DNA of 64,000 nt from Micrococcales bacterium 72-143 (GCA_001898835.1 MKVM01000005.1:310001-374000); one strand, 5' to 3'; counted from the first letter of the stretch, positions 41,660-51,268 are shown. Program-made: numbers and translations. Notes: generated from the sequence alone by a model not told the origin.

Positions 41660-41867
41660 AGAAATGCAGGAGCCCCGTCGCCCCCCACTCCAGAAATGCA
41701 GGAGCCCCATCGCCCCCTAACTCCAGAAATGCAGGAGAAGACACCGGATGTGAGCCGCGCGGCCGCGGATACGGGGCGCTCTCCCCCCACCTCCTGCATT
41801 TCTGGAAGAGGGCGGAGGGCAGCTCCTGCATTCCTGGATGAGGACGGAGGCCGGCTCCTGCATTTCT
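41660..41867. repeat. Mirrored six-copy array of AGAAATGCAGGAG
   Basis: Forward copies at 41660, 41692 and 41725; inverted copies at 41791, 41823 (one mismatch) and 41855. Steps are 32, 33, then 66, 32, 32 bases. Spacers of about 19 bases are C/T-rich and not conserved. The array fills the gap between the convergent lysR and adnB ends. The remaining gap (41568-41659, 41868-41973) shows no gene. Confidence 0.92.
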
Positions 41868-41973
41868 CCACGGAGGCCAGTGAATTCTCCCCGGAGGCGA
41901 GAGCGGTTCCCTCCGCTTGCGGCGCCGAGCCGCGCGCGACACCGCGGCATGCACGACGTTCCGGGGGCGGGGG

Positions 41974-44900
41974 TCAGGCGGGGAACACCGCGCGCCAGCG
42001 GGCGAGCAGCTCCTCCTCGGTGTCGATGTGCTCGGGGCGGATGACGCGGTCGTCCTGCACGAAGTAGAACGCCGCGTCGATGAGCGAGGGGTCGATGCCC
42101 TCCCACCGCGCATACGCGAGCCGGTAGAGGGCGAGCTGCAGCTGCTTGCGCTCCAGATCGGCGTCATCCCGCGGCGCCTTGCCCGTCTTCCAGTCGACCA
42201 CCTCCAACCGGTCGCCGTGCCGGTAGACGGCGTCGATCTTGCAGATCACGACGCGACCGTCGAAGGGGAGGTGGATCTCGCGCTCCACCTCGACGGGCGC
42301 GAGCTGCGCCCAGGGGGAGCGCTCGAAGGTGGCCTGCAGCTCGGCGAGCCGCTCCGCGTCCACGACCTCGCCCTCGTCGTCGAGCTCGAAGGGGGCCGCA
42401 TCCAGCTCGTCGGAGCCGCCCAGGCGTCCGTAACGCTCCTCCACCCAGGAGTGGAAGAGCGTGCCGAGCCGCGTCGCCCGGTAGGGGCGCTCGGGCATCG
42501 GGCGCCGCAGCTCCGCCGCGACGGCGTCCGGATCGGTCACGTAGTCCTTGAACGCCGACGCCGGGATGCGCACCGGCAACGGCACGACGCCCTCGCGGGT
42601 GCGACGCCGCTCCCGCTCCTCGAGCAGCAGCTCGGTCTCGCGCGCCCACCGCCCGGCGAGGGCCGGCCGCGTCACCCGCACGCGCTCGGCCGCGGCGCGT
42701 ACCGCGGCGCCACGCGAGCCGAACGGCTCGTTCGGCCACACCGTCCACTCCGCCTCCGCGCCCTCGGGCGGCTCGTCGGTCGCGGATGCGGCGGGCGGCT
42801 CCGCCACGATGCCCGCCGCTGCGAGCTCGAGCAGGAACCCGCTCGGCGTGCGCGGCTTCTTCTGGCCGGCCCAGAACGAGCCCGACACCAGCAGGTGGTC
42901 GCGCGCGCGGGTGACGGCGACGTAGGCGAGGCGCCGCTCCTCGGCCCGGTAGTGCTCGACCACGTCCCCGCGGAACCCCTTGACGGCGTCGACGTACTCC
43001 TTGCGGGTGGTGACGGCGTCGAGGTCGAGGCGCGGCAGCTGCGCCCGGTCGCCCCGCTCCGGCCACGGGAAGCGCCCGAAGCCGAGCCATCCGCCGTACC
43101 CCTCGATCGGCGCCGCCGGCAGCTCGTCCTCCACCCAGCGCGACACCGCCACGATGTCCCACTCGAGCCCCTTGGCCCCGTGGATGGTCAGCACCTGCAC
43201 GGTTCCGGGCTCCGGATCTTCGGGGCGCGGGGTGAGATCCTCGCGCTGCTCGGCCTCCCGCAACCAGGCGAGGAAGCCCGCGAGCGTCGCCGTCTCGGCG
43301 ATCGCCAGATAGCCCGACAGCGCGTCGAGCAGGGCGTCGAGGTTCGCCTCCCCCGCCGTGCGCGTCTCGTTGGCGGCGAGCTCGATGTCGAGGCGCAGCT
43401 CGTGCGCGACGAGCACGAGCAGCTCCGGCAGCTCGAGCGCGGCGCGCGAGCGGAGCCGGTCGAAGGTCGCCGCGGCCGACCGCAGTCGCGCGAGGCCCTC
43501 CGCGCTGAAGGCCTCGAGGACCCGATGCCCCTCGGCGGCACGACCCACGAACTCGAGCGCGTCGACGATGGAGCCGCCCTCGTCGCCGGCGACCGACTCG
43601 CCGAGCCGCTGCTGCACCTCGTCCGACAAGATGCCGCTCTCGGCGCTGTCGTGGCGGGACAGCCATCCGGCCACGTCGCGCAGCGCGTCGAGGTCGGCGA
43701 CGCCGATGCGCCAGCGCGCGCCCGCGAGCAGCCGCAGCAGCTCGAGGCCCGCATCCGGGTCGTCGAGCACGCGCAGGGCGCTCACCAGGTCGGCGATCTC
43801 GGGCTCGGCGAGCAGCCCACCGACGCCGAGCACGTGATACGGCACCCCCGCGGCGCGGAGCGCGTCGAGGAAGTGCGGTTGCGTCTTGCGCGCCCGCAGC
43901 AGGAGGGCGGCGGATGCGGGGCGCCCGGTGCGCGCGCGGGCCTCGGCGAGCCGGTCGCGCAGCCAGCCCGCCACCGCCTCCGCCTCCTCGGCGACCGTCT
44001 CGGGGTAGACGCTCGAGACGGCGAACCCGCTCGCTCCGGGGCGCGCCTCGAGCGTCGGCACCTCGGCGCCCTCGCCCGTGCTCGCCCCCACGAGGGTGTT
44101 CGCCGCGTCGAGGATGCTGGTGCCGTTGCGCCAGCTCGTCGCCAGCGTGAACCGGGTCGCCGGCTCGCCGTCGCGGCGCCGGAACCGGGGGCGGAACTCG
44201 CGCAGGTTGGAGGCGCTCGCGCCGCGCCATCCGTAGATCGACTGGTTCGGGTCGCCCACCGCCGTGACCGGCGTGCCGGCGAAGAGCTCGGACAGCAGCT
44301 CCGTCTGCACGACGGAGGTGTCCTGGTACTCGTCGAGCAGCACGACGCGGAAGCGCGCGCGGAGCTCGTCGATCGCGGCGCGCCGGGCGCGCACCGCATG
44401 GAGCGCGAGCACCACCTGGTCGGCGTAGTCGACCGCCCCCCGCAGCCGCTTGGCCCGCTCGTACTCGGCCGCGAGGTCGACGAGCAGCTCGAGCTGCGCG
44501 ACCTCGCGCATCCGCTCGACGTCGGACGCGTACTCGGCCTTGCCGCCGAGCGGCAGCTCGGGGAGCCCGGCGAAGCGACGCCCGATGGCGCGCACGCGCT
44601 CGGGGTCGGCGTCGTTGTCGGCGATGCCCCGCGCGATCTGCAGCGTCGCCTCGACGACGGAGTCGAGCCGCTTGTCGAGCTGCTCGAGTCGCGGGTCGTC
44701 ACTGCGCACGACGACGTTGCGGGCGAGCTGCCACGCCGCCGCCTCGCCGAGCACCACGCCGTCGCCGTCGCGGCCGAGCACGAGGGCGTTGTCGCGGAAC
44801 ACGGCGCTCGCGAAGGAGTTGTAGGTGGAGATCTCGGGGGCGTCGAAGAGGTCGTGGTCGTCGGGCGCGAGGCCCGCGGTGTGGAGCTCGGCGAGCCGGG

Positions 44901-45171
44901 TGCGGATGCGGTCGGCCAGCTCGCCAGCCGCCTTGCGCGTGAAGGTGAGGCCGAGAACCTCAGCGGGCTTCAGGTGCCGGTTGGCGACGAGCCACAGCAC
45001 GCGGTTCGCCATCGTCTCCGTCTTGCCGGATCCGGCGCCCGCCACGACGAGCGCGGGCTCGGCCGGGTCGGCCTCGATGACGGCCTCCTGCTCGCGCGTC
45101 GGGTAGCGCACCTCCTCACCCCGCACCTCGGCGAGCGCCTCCGCGATGCGCCGCGCACTCACCTCAGTCAT
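41974..45171 (-). CDS. adnB: Helicase-nuclease AdnB
   Basis: A 1065-residue UvrD-type helicase with C-terminal PD-(D/E)XK nuclease, the main motor of the AdnAB DNA-end-resection machine. Visible: AGAGSGKTETM (Walker A, residue ~44), LTFTRKAAGELADRIR, VVLLDEYQDTSVVQ (II), GDPNQSIYGWRGA, TSWRNG, IHGAKGLEWDIVAV (V), RRLAYVAVTRARDHLLV (VI). The nuclease motif is EVVDWKTGKAPRDDAD followed by QLQLALYRLAY near the end. It overlaps adnA by eight bases, so both subunits are co-translated. The 3' flank carries the mirrored repeat array. Confidence 0.94.
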   Translation of the reverse strand: MTEVSARRIAEALAEVRGEEVRYPTREQEAVIEADPAEPALVVAGAGSGKTETMANRVLWLVANRHLKPAEVLGLTFTRKAAGELADRIRTRLAELHTAGLAPDDHDLFDAPEISTYNSFASAVFRDNALVLGRDGDGVVLGEAAAWQLARNVVVRSDDPRLEQLDKRLDSVVEATLQIARGIADNDADPERVRAIGRRFAGLPELPLGGKAEYASDVERMREVAQLELLVDLAAEYERAKRLRGAVDYADQVVLALHAVRARRAAIDELRARFRVVLLDEYQDTSVVQTELLSELFAGTPVTAVGDPNQSIYGWRGASASNLREFRPRFRRRDGEPATRFTLATSWRNGTSILDAANTLVGASTGEGAEVPTLEARPGASGFAVSSVYPETVAEEAEAVAGWLRDRLAEARARTGRPASAALLLRARKTQPHFLDALRAAGVPYHVLGVGGLLAEPEIADLVSALRVLDDPDAGLELLRLLAGARWRIGVADLDALRDVAGWLSRHDSAESGILSDEVQQRLGESVAGDEGGSIVDALEFVGRAAEGHRVLEAFSAEGLARLRSAAATFDRLRSRAALELPELLVLVAHELRLDIELAANETRTAGEANLDALLDALSGYLAIAETATLAGFLAWLREAEQREDLTPRPEDPEPGTVQVLTIHGAKGLEWDIVAVSRWVEDELPAAPIEGYGGWLGFGRFPWPERGDRAQLPRLDLDAVTTRKEYVDAVKGFRGDVVEHYRAEERRLAYVAVTRARDHLLVSGSFWAGQKKPRTPSGFLLELAAAGIVAEPPAASATDEPPEGAEAEWTVWPNEPFGSRGAAVRAAAERVRVTRPALAGRWARETELLLEERERRRTREGVVPLPVRIPASAFKDYVTDPDAVAAELRRPMPERPYRATRLGTLFHSWVEERYGRLGGSDELDAAPFELDDEGEVVDAERLAELQATFERSPWAQLAPVEVEREIHLPFDGRVVICKIDAVYRHGDRLEVVDWKTGKAPRDDADLERKQLQLALYRLAYARWEGIDPSLIDAAFYFVQDDRVIRPEHIDTEEELLARWRAVFPA

Positions 45172-48100
45172 GCGTCACCTCCGGAACCCGCGGGAGCAGC
45201 GACTCGGGGACGGGCTTGCCGCGGAACTCCCGCGCCTCCCGCGGGCCGGGGAAGCTGGCCGCCGCCATGAGCTGGGCGGCCTCGAGGATCCGCTCGCGGA
45301 ACCCGGCGAGCGCCTCCTCGTCGAGCACGAGCTGCACGCCCTCGCGGTAGAGCTTGCCGCGCACCCCCGACTTCACGAACACGAGCTTGGCGCCGCCCGC
45401 GCGGTGCTCGCCGTGCGGCGCGAGGAAGGCGTCGAGCACGCCCTCCCGGTAGGCGAGCTGGTAGGTGGCGAGCTGCGGATGCACGTCGATCGCCGGCTGC
45501 GAGGTCTCGGGGGTGCCCGTCTTGAGGTCGACGATGACCACCTCCCCGTTCGGCGCGAGCTCGACGCGGTCGATGCTGCCCGAGACGATCACCTCCTCGG
45601 TGAGCGGGAAGCGGAACCTGCCCTCAGCGGCGACGAGGGTCTTGCCGTCGGCGGCGAAGTCGCGCAGGTACTCCGCGAGCGCCCGGACGAGGCCGAGCGT
45701 CGCGCGACGCTGGAACTCGGCGATCCAGGGCGCGTCGAAGGGCAGCTCGGGCCAGCGGCGCTCCACCTGCGCCCAGAGCGCCTCGACCTCGGGCGACTCG
45801 GCGGTCTCCATCGCCCAGTGCACGATCGTGCCGACGCTCATCGCGATCGACGAGCTGCCGCCGGCGAGACGCGAGACTGCCCAGTCGAGGGGCGACTCCT
45901 CGACGTTCGCGAGCTGCGAGGGCGACACGCGCACCGCCTCGCCCGAGAACAGCGGCGCATCCGTCGACGGCGCGCGCAGGCCGAGCCACTCGTCGGGATG
46001 CGCGCCGGGCAGCTGATGCTCGGCGAGCAGCGCGAGGAGCGCCGCGGACTCGCGCGCCTCCGACCCCGTCGCCTCGGCGCGCACGAGGTCGCGGCGCAGC
46101 AGGCCCGTCACCCCGCGCAGGGTGAGGGGGGCGGTGCTCAGCCGCGGCTGGCCGCCATCCTGCGGGCGCAGCAGCTCGACCGCGTCCGGCGCGAGCGAGA
46201 ACAGCACGCTCGAGGTCTCGTCGTCGTTGTCGACGGCGGCGAGCAGGACCCGCTCGGATGCGCGCGAGACCGCGAGCGCGAACATGCGCAGCTCGTCGTC
46301 GAGCACGAGCTTGCGTTCGTCGATCGATCCCGCATCACGCCCCTCCAGCACGCGGACCAGGCGCTGCGGTGCGAGCAGCGAGCCGCGGGGGCGCAGGTTC
46401 GGCCAGGCGCCGTCCTGGAGGGATGCGACGACGACCGTGCGGAACTCGAGCCCGACGAGCGCGGAGGGCGTCGCGACGAGCACGGCGTCGTCGACGCGGG
46501 GCGGTGCGAGCAGGTCGTCGGCGATGTCGGAGTCGAGCACGTGCTCGAGGAAGGTGTCGGGCCTGTCGACGGGACGCTGCTCCACGTAGCGCTTGGCGGC
46601 GGCGAACAGGGCGACGACGCCGTCGAGGTCGCGGTTCGCCTCGGCGGCCTCGATGCCGGAGCCGAGCGCCGCGCGCCGCCAGCGCTCGGCGACGCCGCTG
46701 CGCTCCCACGCCGTCCACAGCAGCTCCTCGATCGTGGCCTCGGCCGCCATGCCGCGCAGCGCCTCGAGGGTCTCGGCGAGCCGCGCCGCGCGCTTGGCCG
46801 CGCGACCCTCGATCGTCGCGAGCCGTCCGGGCGCGGCGAGCGCCTCCGCCACGAGCTCCGCCCCCGGACGGATGCCGCCGCCCGCGAGCTCCTCGTGGCG
46901 GAGGGCGAGCCGCAACCGGCGGAGGCCGAGCGGGTCGAGCCCGCCGAAGGGGCCCGTGAGCAGCTCGGCCGCCGTCTCGGGGTCAAGCGGACGGCGGCCG
47001 ATGCCGACCTCCACGAGCGCGAGCAGGGCGCGCGGGGCGGGATCGTCGCGCAGCGGGGTGCCCCGCCCCGTCGTGCGCGTGGGCACCTCGGCTCGCGCGA
47101 GCGCGCGGGCGAGCTCGGGGATCTGCGCGCCCGACCGCACCACGACCGCGAGTCGCGACCACGGAACGCCGTGCAGCAGGTGCTCCTCGCGCAGCACCCG
47201 TGCGATCGCGGCCGCGTGCCGCGCGGGCGTGGTCGCCCGCAGCGTCGCGATGGCCGGGCGATCCGGATGCCGCTCCGCCGCGTCGCCTGCGACCGTCGCC
47301 CGCCGCTGCGGTCCGGCCGCCGCGGTGCCGATGCGCTCGACGATGCGCGCGACAAGCGCGCGCAGCTCGGGCCCGCCGCGGTGCACGGTACCGAGCACGA
47401 GCCGGTCGCCCTCGGCGAGGCCGATGCGCTCCGCGAAGCGGCCCACCGCGTCCGCCTCGCCGCCGCGGAAGGCGTTCGCGGCGATGTCGGGGTCGCCGAA
47501 GGCGATCACCGCGACCCCGCGGTCGACGAGGGCGCGCAGCACGGCCATCGTCGACTCGGTGGCCTCCTGCAGGTCGTCGACGAGCACGAGGCGCAGCCGT
47601 GACACGCGGTCGCCCTCGGCACCCTCCCGGATGGCGCGCACCGCGAAGCTCACGAACTCGGCCGCGTCGAACTGCTCGGGCCGGTTCTGCGCCTGGAGCG
47701 CCGAGTACTCGGCCAGGAAGTCGGCGGCCGCGGCCCAGTCGGGACGCTCCGCCTCGCGGGCGAGCTCGCGGATGCGGCGCGCATCGGCGCCGTACTCGGT
47801 CGCGCGTGCCATGAACTCGCGCAGCTCGCTGCGGAACCCGCGCAGCTCGCGCACCTCGGGTGTGAGCGGCTCGGGCCAGTCGGGGCCCGTGCCGTCGGCG
47901 AGGTGCCCCGCCAGATAGGCGGCGATGTCGGCGTCCTGCTCGGTGCCCGTGAGGAGCCGGGGCGCCGGGCGCCCCGCGGCGCGCGCCTCGGCCCCGACGA
48001 CCTCGAAGGCGAGCGACGCGACCGTGCGCGCGAGCGGGCCGTCGGTCGGCACCCCGATGCGACGTGCGAGACCGTCGCGCAGGCGCGCCGCCGAGGCGCG

Positions 48101-48316
48101 CGAGGGGGCGAGCACGAGCAGCTCGCCGGGAGCCCAGCCCCGCGCCACCCGGTCGGCGACGAGCTCGACGAGCGTCGTGGTCTTGCCCGTGCCGGGCGCC
48201 CCGAGCACCGCGGCCGAGCGCCCGTCGGGAAGCGCGAGCACCGCGCGCTGCGAGGCGTCGAGCTCGATCGTCCCGACGGCCTCGGGCGCGTCGACGACGA
48301 AGCGGGTACCGGGCAT
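45164..48316 (-). CDS. adnA: Helicase-nuclease AdnA
   Basis: A 1050-residue partner of AdnB. Walker A is GAPGTGKTTTLVE near residue 40; motif II reads VLVDDLQEATEST, lacking the canonical DExx, so the motor looks weakened. The region after ~residue 880 is the nuclease: VEESPLDWAVSRL, VVIVDLKTGTPETSQ, HPQLATYQLAY. ATG 48316 (MPGTRFVVDAPE) is used because TACGGT (minus, 48323-48328) ends six bases upstream. The protein works with AdnB to unwind and cut double-strand breaks in mycobacteria; the same role is inferred here. Confidence 0.92.
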   Translation of the reverse strand: MPGTRFVVDAPEAVGTIELDASQRAVLALPDGRSAAVLGAPGTGKTTTLVELVADRVARGWAPGELLVLAPSRASAARLRDGLARRIGVPTDGPLARTVASLAFEVVGAEARAAGRPAPRLLTGTEQDADIAAYLAGHLADGTGPDWPEPLTPEVRELRGFRSELREFMARATEYGADARRIRELAREAERPDWAAAADFLAEYSALQAQNRPEQFDAAEFVSFAVRAIREGAEGDRVSRLRLVLVDDLQEATESTMAVLRALVDRGVAVIAFGDPDIAANAFRGGEADAVGRFAERIGLAEGDRLVLGTVHRGGPELRALVARIVERIGTAAAGPQRRATVAGDAAERHPDRPAIATLRATTPARHAAAIARVLREEHLLHGVPWSRLAVVVRSGAQIPELARALARAEVPTRTTGRGTPLRDDPAPRALLALVEVGIGRRPLDPETAAELLTGPFGGLDPLGLRRLRLALRHEELAGGGIRPGAELVAEALAAPGRLATIEGRAAKRAARLAETLEALRGMAAEATIEELLWTAWERSGVAERWRRAALGSGIEAAEANRDLDGVVALFAAAKRYVEQRPVDRPDTFLEHVLDSDIADDLLAPPRVDDAVLVATPSALVGLEFRTVVVASLQDGAWPNLRPRGSLLAPQRLVRVLEGRDAGSIDERKLVLDDELRMFALAVSRASERVLLAAVDNDDETSSVLFSLAPDAVELLRPQDGGQPRLSTAPLTLRGVTGLLRRDLVRAEATGSEARESAALLALLAEHQLPGAHPDEWLGLRAPSTDAPLFSGEAVRVSPSQLANVEESPLDWAVSRLAGGSSSIAMSVGTIVHWAMETAESPEVEALWAQVERRWPELPFDAPWIAEFQRRATLGLVRALAEYLRDFAADGKTLVAAEGRFRFPLTEEVIVSGSIDRVELAPNGEVVIVDLKTGTPETSQPAIDVHPQLATYQLAYREGVLDAFLAPHGEHRAGGAKLVFVKSGVRGKLYREGVQLVLDEEALAGFRERILEAAQLMAAASFPGPREAREFRGKPVPESLLPRVPEVTHD

Positions 48317-48439
48317 GCCGCTACCGTAGCGGGCGGCGGCGACACCGCATCCGCTCGCCTCCGCCGCCGCGTGCGGCGGGTTTTCCGCCCACGGTGAACG
48401 CCCCGGATGCGGCCCGTCGGCATCCTCTACGCTCGTCAC

Positions 48440-48664
48440 GTGGACATTCGCATCGGTATCGCCAACACCGCCCGCGAGCTCTCCTTCGAGAGCGCGCAGA
48501 CCGCCGCCGAGGTCGAGAAGGCCGTCGCCGCGGCGCTCGGATCCGACGCGAAGTTCCTCAGCCTCAGCGACGACAAGGGCAAGGTCTACCTCGTGCCGAC
48601 CGCCTCGCTCGCCTACGTCGAGATCGGCGGCGGCGAGAGCCGTCGCGTCGGCTTCGTCGCCTAG
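48440..48664 (+). CDS. DUF3107 family protein
   Basis: A 74-residue protein, MDIRIGIANTARELSFES then TAAEVEKAVAAALGS and a C-terminal VPTASLAYVEIG with GFVA, matching DUF3107, the family of mycobacterial TB9.4. It is small, soluble and mostly beta with one helix; function unknown. TACGCT (48428-48433) ends six bases before GTG 48440, so it is predicted leaderless. Its position next to adnAB and the ferritin-like gene is shared with mycobacteria. Confidence 0.9.
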   Translation: MDIRIGIANTARELSFESAQTAAEVEKAVAAALGSDAKFLSLSDDKGKVYLVPTASLAYVEIGGGESRRVGFVA

Positions 48665-48689
48665 CCCCCGACTCGCCTAGGATCGGCGC

Positions 48690-48986
48690 GTGGAGATCGT
48701 CTTCGTCACCGTCATCGGCGCCGGCATCGGGGGCGTCATCCGCTACCTCATCCCCGGACGCCGCAGCTACGGCCTCGCCCTGCTGCCCGCCGTCGGCGCG
48801 GCTGCGACCGCGGCCGCCTGGGCGATCCTGGTCTGGCTCGGCTGGCCCTTCGACGGCGGCTGGATCTGGACCGTCTCGATCCTCGCGGGGCTCGCCGCCG
48901 ACCTCGCGGTGGCGCTCATCCTGCCGCGCGTGCGCGACGCCGCCGACTCCCGCGCCCTGCACGAGCTCTCGGGCGGCCGCCTCTAG
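48690..48986 (+). CDS. Small membrane protein of unknown function
   Basis: A 98-residue protein with three hydrophobic segments: VFVTVIGAGIGGVIRYLI (1), ALLPAVGAAATAAAWAILVWL (2, about residues 30-51) and WTVSILAGLAADLAVALIL (3). The C-terminal tail is charged. No family is recognised. TAGGAT (48678-48683) ends six bases before GTG 48690, so initiation is predicted leaderless. It is convergent with the ferritin-like gene. Confidence 0.65.
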   Translation: MEIVFVTVIGAGIGGVIRYLIPGRRSYGLALLPAVGAAATAAAWAILVWLGWPFDGGWIWTVSILAGLAADLAVALILPRVRDAADSRALHELSGGRL

Positions 48987-49000
48987 CTGCGTGCCGACCG

Positions 49001-49714
49001 CTAGGCGGTCAGGCCGAGCTTGTCCATGCGGCGGGTGTGGGCCGCGATGAGCTCCGTGAACACCGGGTCCACCTTCTCCTCCACGGACGCCGACGGGTGC
49101 TGCTCGATCGCGAGCCGCGCCACGAGCATCGTGTCGCCCACGAGCCGACGGCCCCACATCGCGAGCCGCGACGCGAGCCGCGGGTTCTCCTCGATCGCGA
49201 GCCGCAGCTCCTCGACGAGCACCTCTTCGCCCTCGCGCCCCTGCAGCAGCTCCGCCGCGCGGTCGTCGAGGTCGTCCGGCAGCCCCGAGGCGAGCCCCGC
49301 GAAGAAGTCGAGCAGGAAGCCGTTCGTGAGGTAGCAGGTCACGAGGATCTCGTACCAGTCGGCGCCCTTCGTGCGGCGCTGGTAGTCGTCCAGCGGCAGC
49401 CGGAACGGCTCCATCTCCGCGGCCGGGTCCACGCCCAGCCGGTCGAGCTCCGCCACGAGCCCCTCGTGCATCCGCAGCATCTCGGATGCCGCGCGCGCGA
49501 GCCGCGACTTCGCATCCGTCGTCGGGGCGGTCGTCACCGCGCGGCCGAGGTTCTCGAACAGCACGATCGTCAGGTACGCCGTCTGACCGAGGAACCGGGC
49601 GGGCGCCGGGGCGAGCTCGCGCAGCTCCACCCGGGCGACGGCGACGGCCTCCGAGCGGGGGGCGACGCGGAGCGTCCCCGGGCGCGGACGCGAACGACGA
49701 CGGAACCAGGCCAC
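49001..49714 (-). CDS. Ferritin-like fold protein (MiaE-related)
   Basis: A 237-residue all-helical protein of the ferritin-like/MiaE_2 type family conserved in actinobacteria. Helices include TAYLTIVLFENLGRAVTT, KSRLARAASEMLRMHEGLV with conserved Glu/His pairs (EMLRMH), WYEILVTCYLTNGFLLDFFAG and EVLVEELRLAIEENPRLA. These Glu/His positions would bind a di-iron or other metal centre. GTG 49714 is preferred because TACACT (minus, 49721-49726) ends six bases upstream; an upstream in-frame ATG would place the start beyond it. Function unknown. Confidence 0.85.
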   Translation of the reverse strand: MAWFRRRSRPRPGTLRVAPRSEAVAVARVELRELAPAPARFLGQTAYLTIVLFENLGRAVTTAPTTDAKSRLARAASEMLRMHEGLVAELDRLGVDPAAEMEPFRLPLDDYQRRTKGADWYEILVTCYLTNGFLLDFFAGLASGLPDDLDDRAAELLQGREGEEVLVEELRLAIEENPRLASRLAMWGRRLVGDTMLVARLAIEQHPSASVEEKVDPVFTELIAAHTRRMDKLGLTA

Positions 49715-49806
49715 CGGTTCAGTGTAGGAGGTCGCGCCGCCGCCCGCGGCGTCCCGCACGACTCGCCCGGTAGACTGGCACCCTCCCCTACCCAGACAGG
49801 TATTCC

Positions 49807-51246
49807 TTGACTTTCCGCGATCTCAACATCGACCAGGACATGGTCGACGCACTGGCCGCCAAGGGCATCATCGAGCCCTTCCCGATCCAGACCCAGACCA
49901 TCCCCCTCGGCCTCGCCAAGCAGGACATCATCGGCCAGGCGAAGACCGGCACCGGCAAGACCTTCGGCTTCGGCCTCCCCGTCATCCAGGCCCTCGGCGA
50001 GAACCCCGAGCCCGGTGTGAAGGCGCTCATCGTCGTGCCCACGCGCGAGCTGTGCGTGCAGGTCGCCGAGGACCTCGAGCTCGCCGCATCCAACCGCCCC
50101 ACCCAGGTCGTCGCCATCTACGGCGGCAAGGCCTACGAGGGCCAGGTGGAGGCGCTCAAGGCGGGCGCCCAGATCGTCGTCGGCACCCCCGGCCGTCTGC
50201 TCGACCTCGCGAGCCAGCGCCTGCTGTCGCTGGCGAACGTGCAGGTCATGGTGCTCGACGAGGCCGACAAGATGCTCGACCTCGGCTTCCTCCCGGATGT
50301 CGAGAAGCTCTTCGCGCAGACCCCGGCCACCCGCCACACGATGCTGTTCTCGGCCACCATGCCCGGCCCCGTGGTCGCGCTGGCCCGCCGCTTCATGAAC
50401 CGGCCCATCCACATCCGCGCGAACGACCCCGACGAGGGGCTCACGCAGGCCAACATCAAGCACGTCATCTACCGGGCGCACGCGCTCGACAAGGACGAGG
50501 TCATCTCGCGCATCCTGCAGGCGGAGGGGCGCGGCAAGACGGTCATCTTCACGCGCACCAAGCGCGCGGCGCAGAAGCTCGTCGAGGAGCTGAGCGACCG
50601 CGGCTTCAACGCGGGCGCCGTGCACGGCGACATGAGCCAGGACGCGCGCGAGCGCTCCATGGCGGCGTTCAAGGCGGGCAAGAAGGACATCCTCATCGCG
50701 ACGGATGTGGCGGCGCGCGGCATCGACGTCAACGACGTCACGCACGTCATCAACCACACCGTGCCGGACGACCCCGACACCTACCTGCACCGCGCGGGCC
50801 GCACGGGGCGCGCGGGCAAGACCGGCATCGCCGTGACGTTCGTCGACTGGGACGACATGCACAAGTGGGGCCTCATCAACCGGGGGCTCGACTTCGGCAT
50901 CCCCGAGCCGACCGAGACCTACTCCTCGTCACCGCACCTGTACACCGACCTCGACATCCCGGAGGGCACGAAGGGGCGGCTGAAGCCCGCCGCCGCGCGC
51001 CCGCCGCGCGAGGGCTCCGGCTCCGCGGCCGGATCGGGATCGGGTTCGGGCGAGGGCCGCTCGAGGCGCCGCACCCGCGGCGGCGGCTCGGGCGACAAGC
51101 CCGCCGCGCGCCCCGAGGGCGCGGGCACGCACGACGGCAAGGGCCACGAGCACCACGACGGCAACGCCGCTCCGGCCAAGCGCCGCCGGCGGCGGCGCCG
51201 CAGCGGGGGCGCCGCGGGCGCTCCCACCCCGCCCCCCGCGGGCTGA
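49807..51246 (+). CDS. DEAD-box RNA helicase, RhlE-type
   Basis: A 479-residue helicase. Motifs: Q motif near residue 20 (PFPIQTQTIPL), AKTGTGKTFGFG (I), PTREL (Ia), TPGRLLDL, VLDEADKMLDLGF (II, DEAD), SATMP (III), IFTRTK, VHGDMSQDARE, ATDVAARGIDVNDV, HRAGRTGRAGK (VI). The last ~75 residues are Gly/Arg/Ser-rich (GGGSGDKPA and a run of Arg/Lys), typical of RNA-binding tails. TTG 49807 is the start; AGACAGG lies upstream, with TAGACT (49771-49776) as a -10. It acts in RNA unwinding, probably ribosome or mRNA decay related. Confidence 0.92.
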   Translation: MTFRDLNIDQDMVDALAAKGIIEPFPIQTQTIPLGLAKQDIIGQAKTGTGKTFGFGLPVIQALGENPEPGVKALIVVPTRELCVQVAEDLELAASNRPTQVVAIYGGKAYEGQVEALKAGAQIVVGTPGRLLDLASQRLLSLANVQVMVLDEADKMLDLGFLPDVEKLFAQTPATRHTMLFSATMPGPVVALARRFMNRPIHIRANDPDEGLTQANIKHVIYRAHALDKDEVISRILQAEGRGKTVIFTRTKRAAQKLVEELSDRGFNAGAVHGDMSQDARERSMAAFKAGKKDILIATDVAARGIDVNDVTHVINHTVPDDPDTYLHRAGRTGRAGKTGIAVTFVDWDDMHKWGLINRGLDFGIPEPTETYSSSPHLYTDLDIPEGTKGRLKPAAARPPREGSGSAAGSGSGSGEGRSRRRTRGGGSGDKPAARPEGAGTHDGKGHEHHDGNAAPAKRRRRRRRSGGAAGAPTPPPAG

Positions 51247-51268
51247 CGCGGCGCGAGAGCCTCGCGCC

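Noticed and set aside
41660-41867. CRISPR array
   Set aside because: The repeat unit is only 13 bases, it changes orientation in the middle, spacers are low-complexity, and no cas gene is present.
41917-45270. A frame of about 1100 codons antisense to adnB
   Set aside because: Same reason: no recognisable domain, no plausible ribosome-binding site, and adnB carries all helicase and nuclease motifs.
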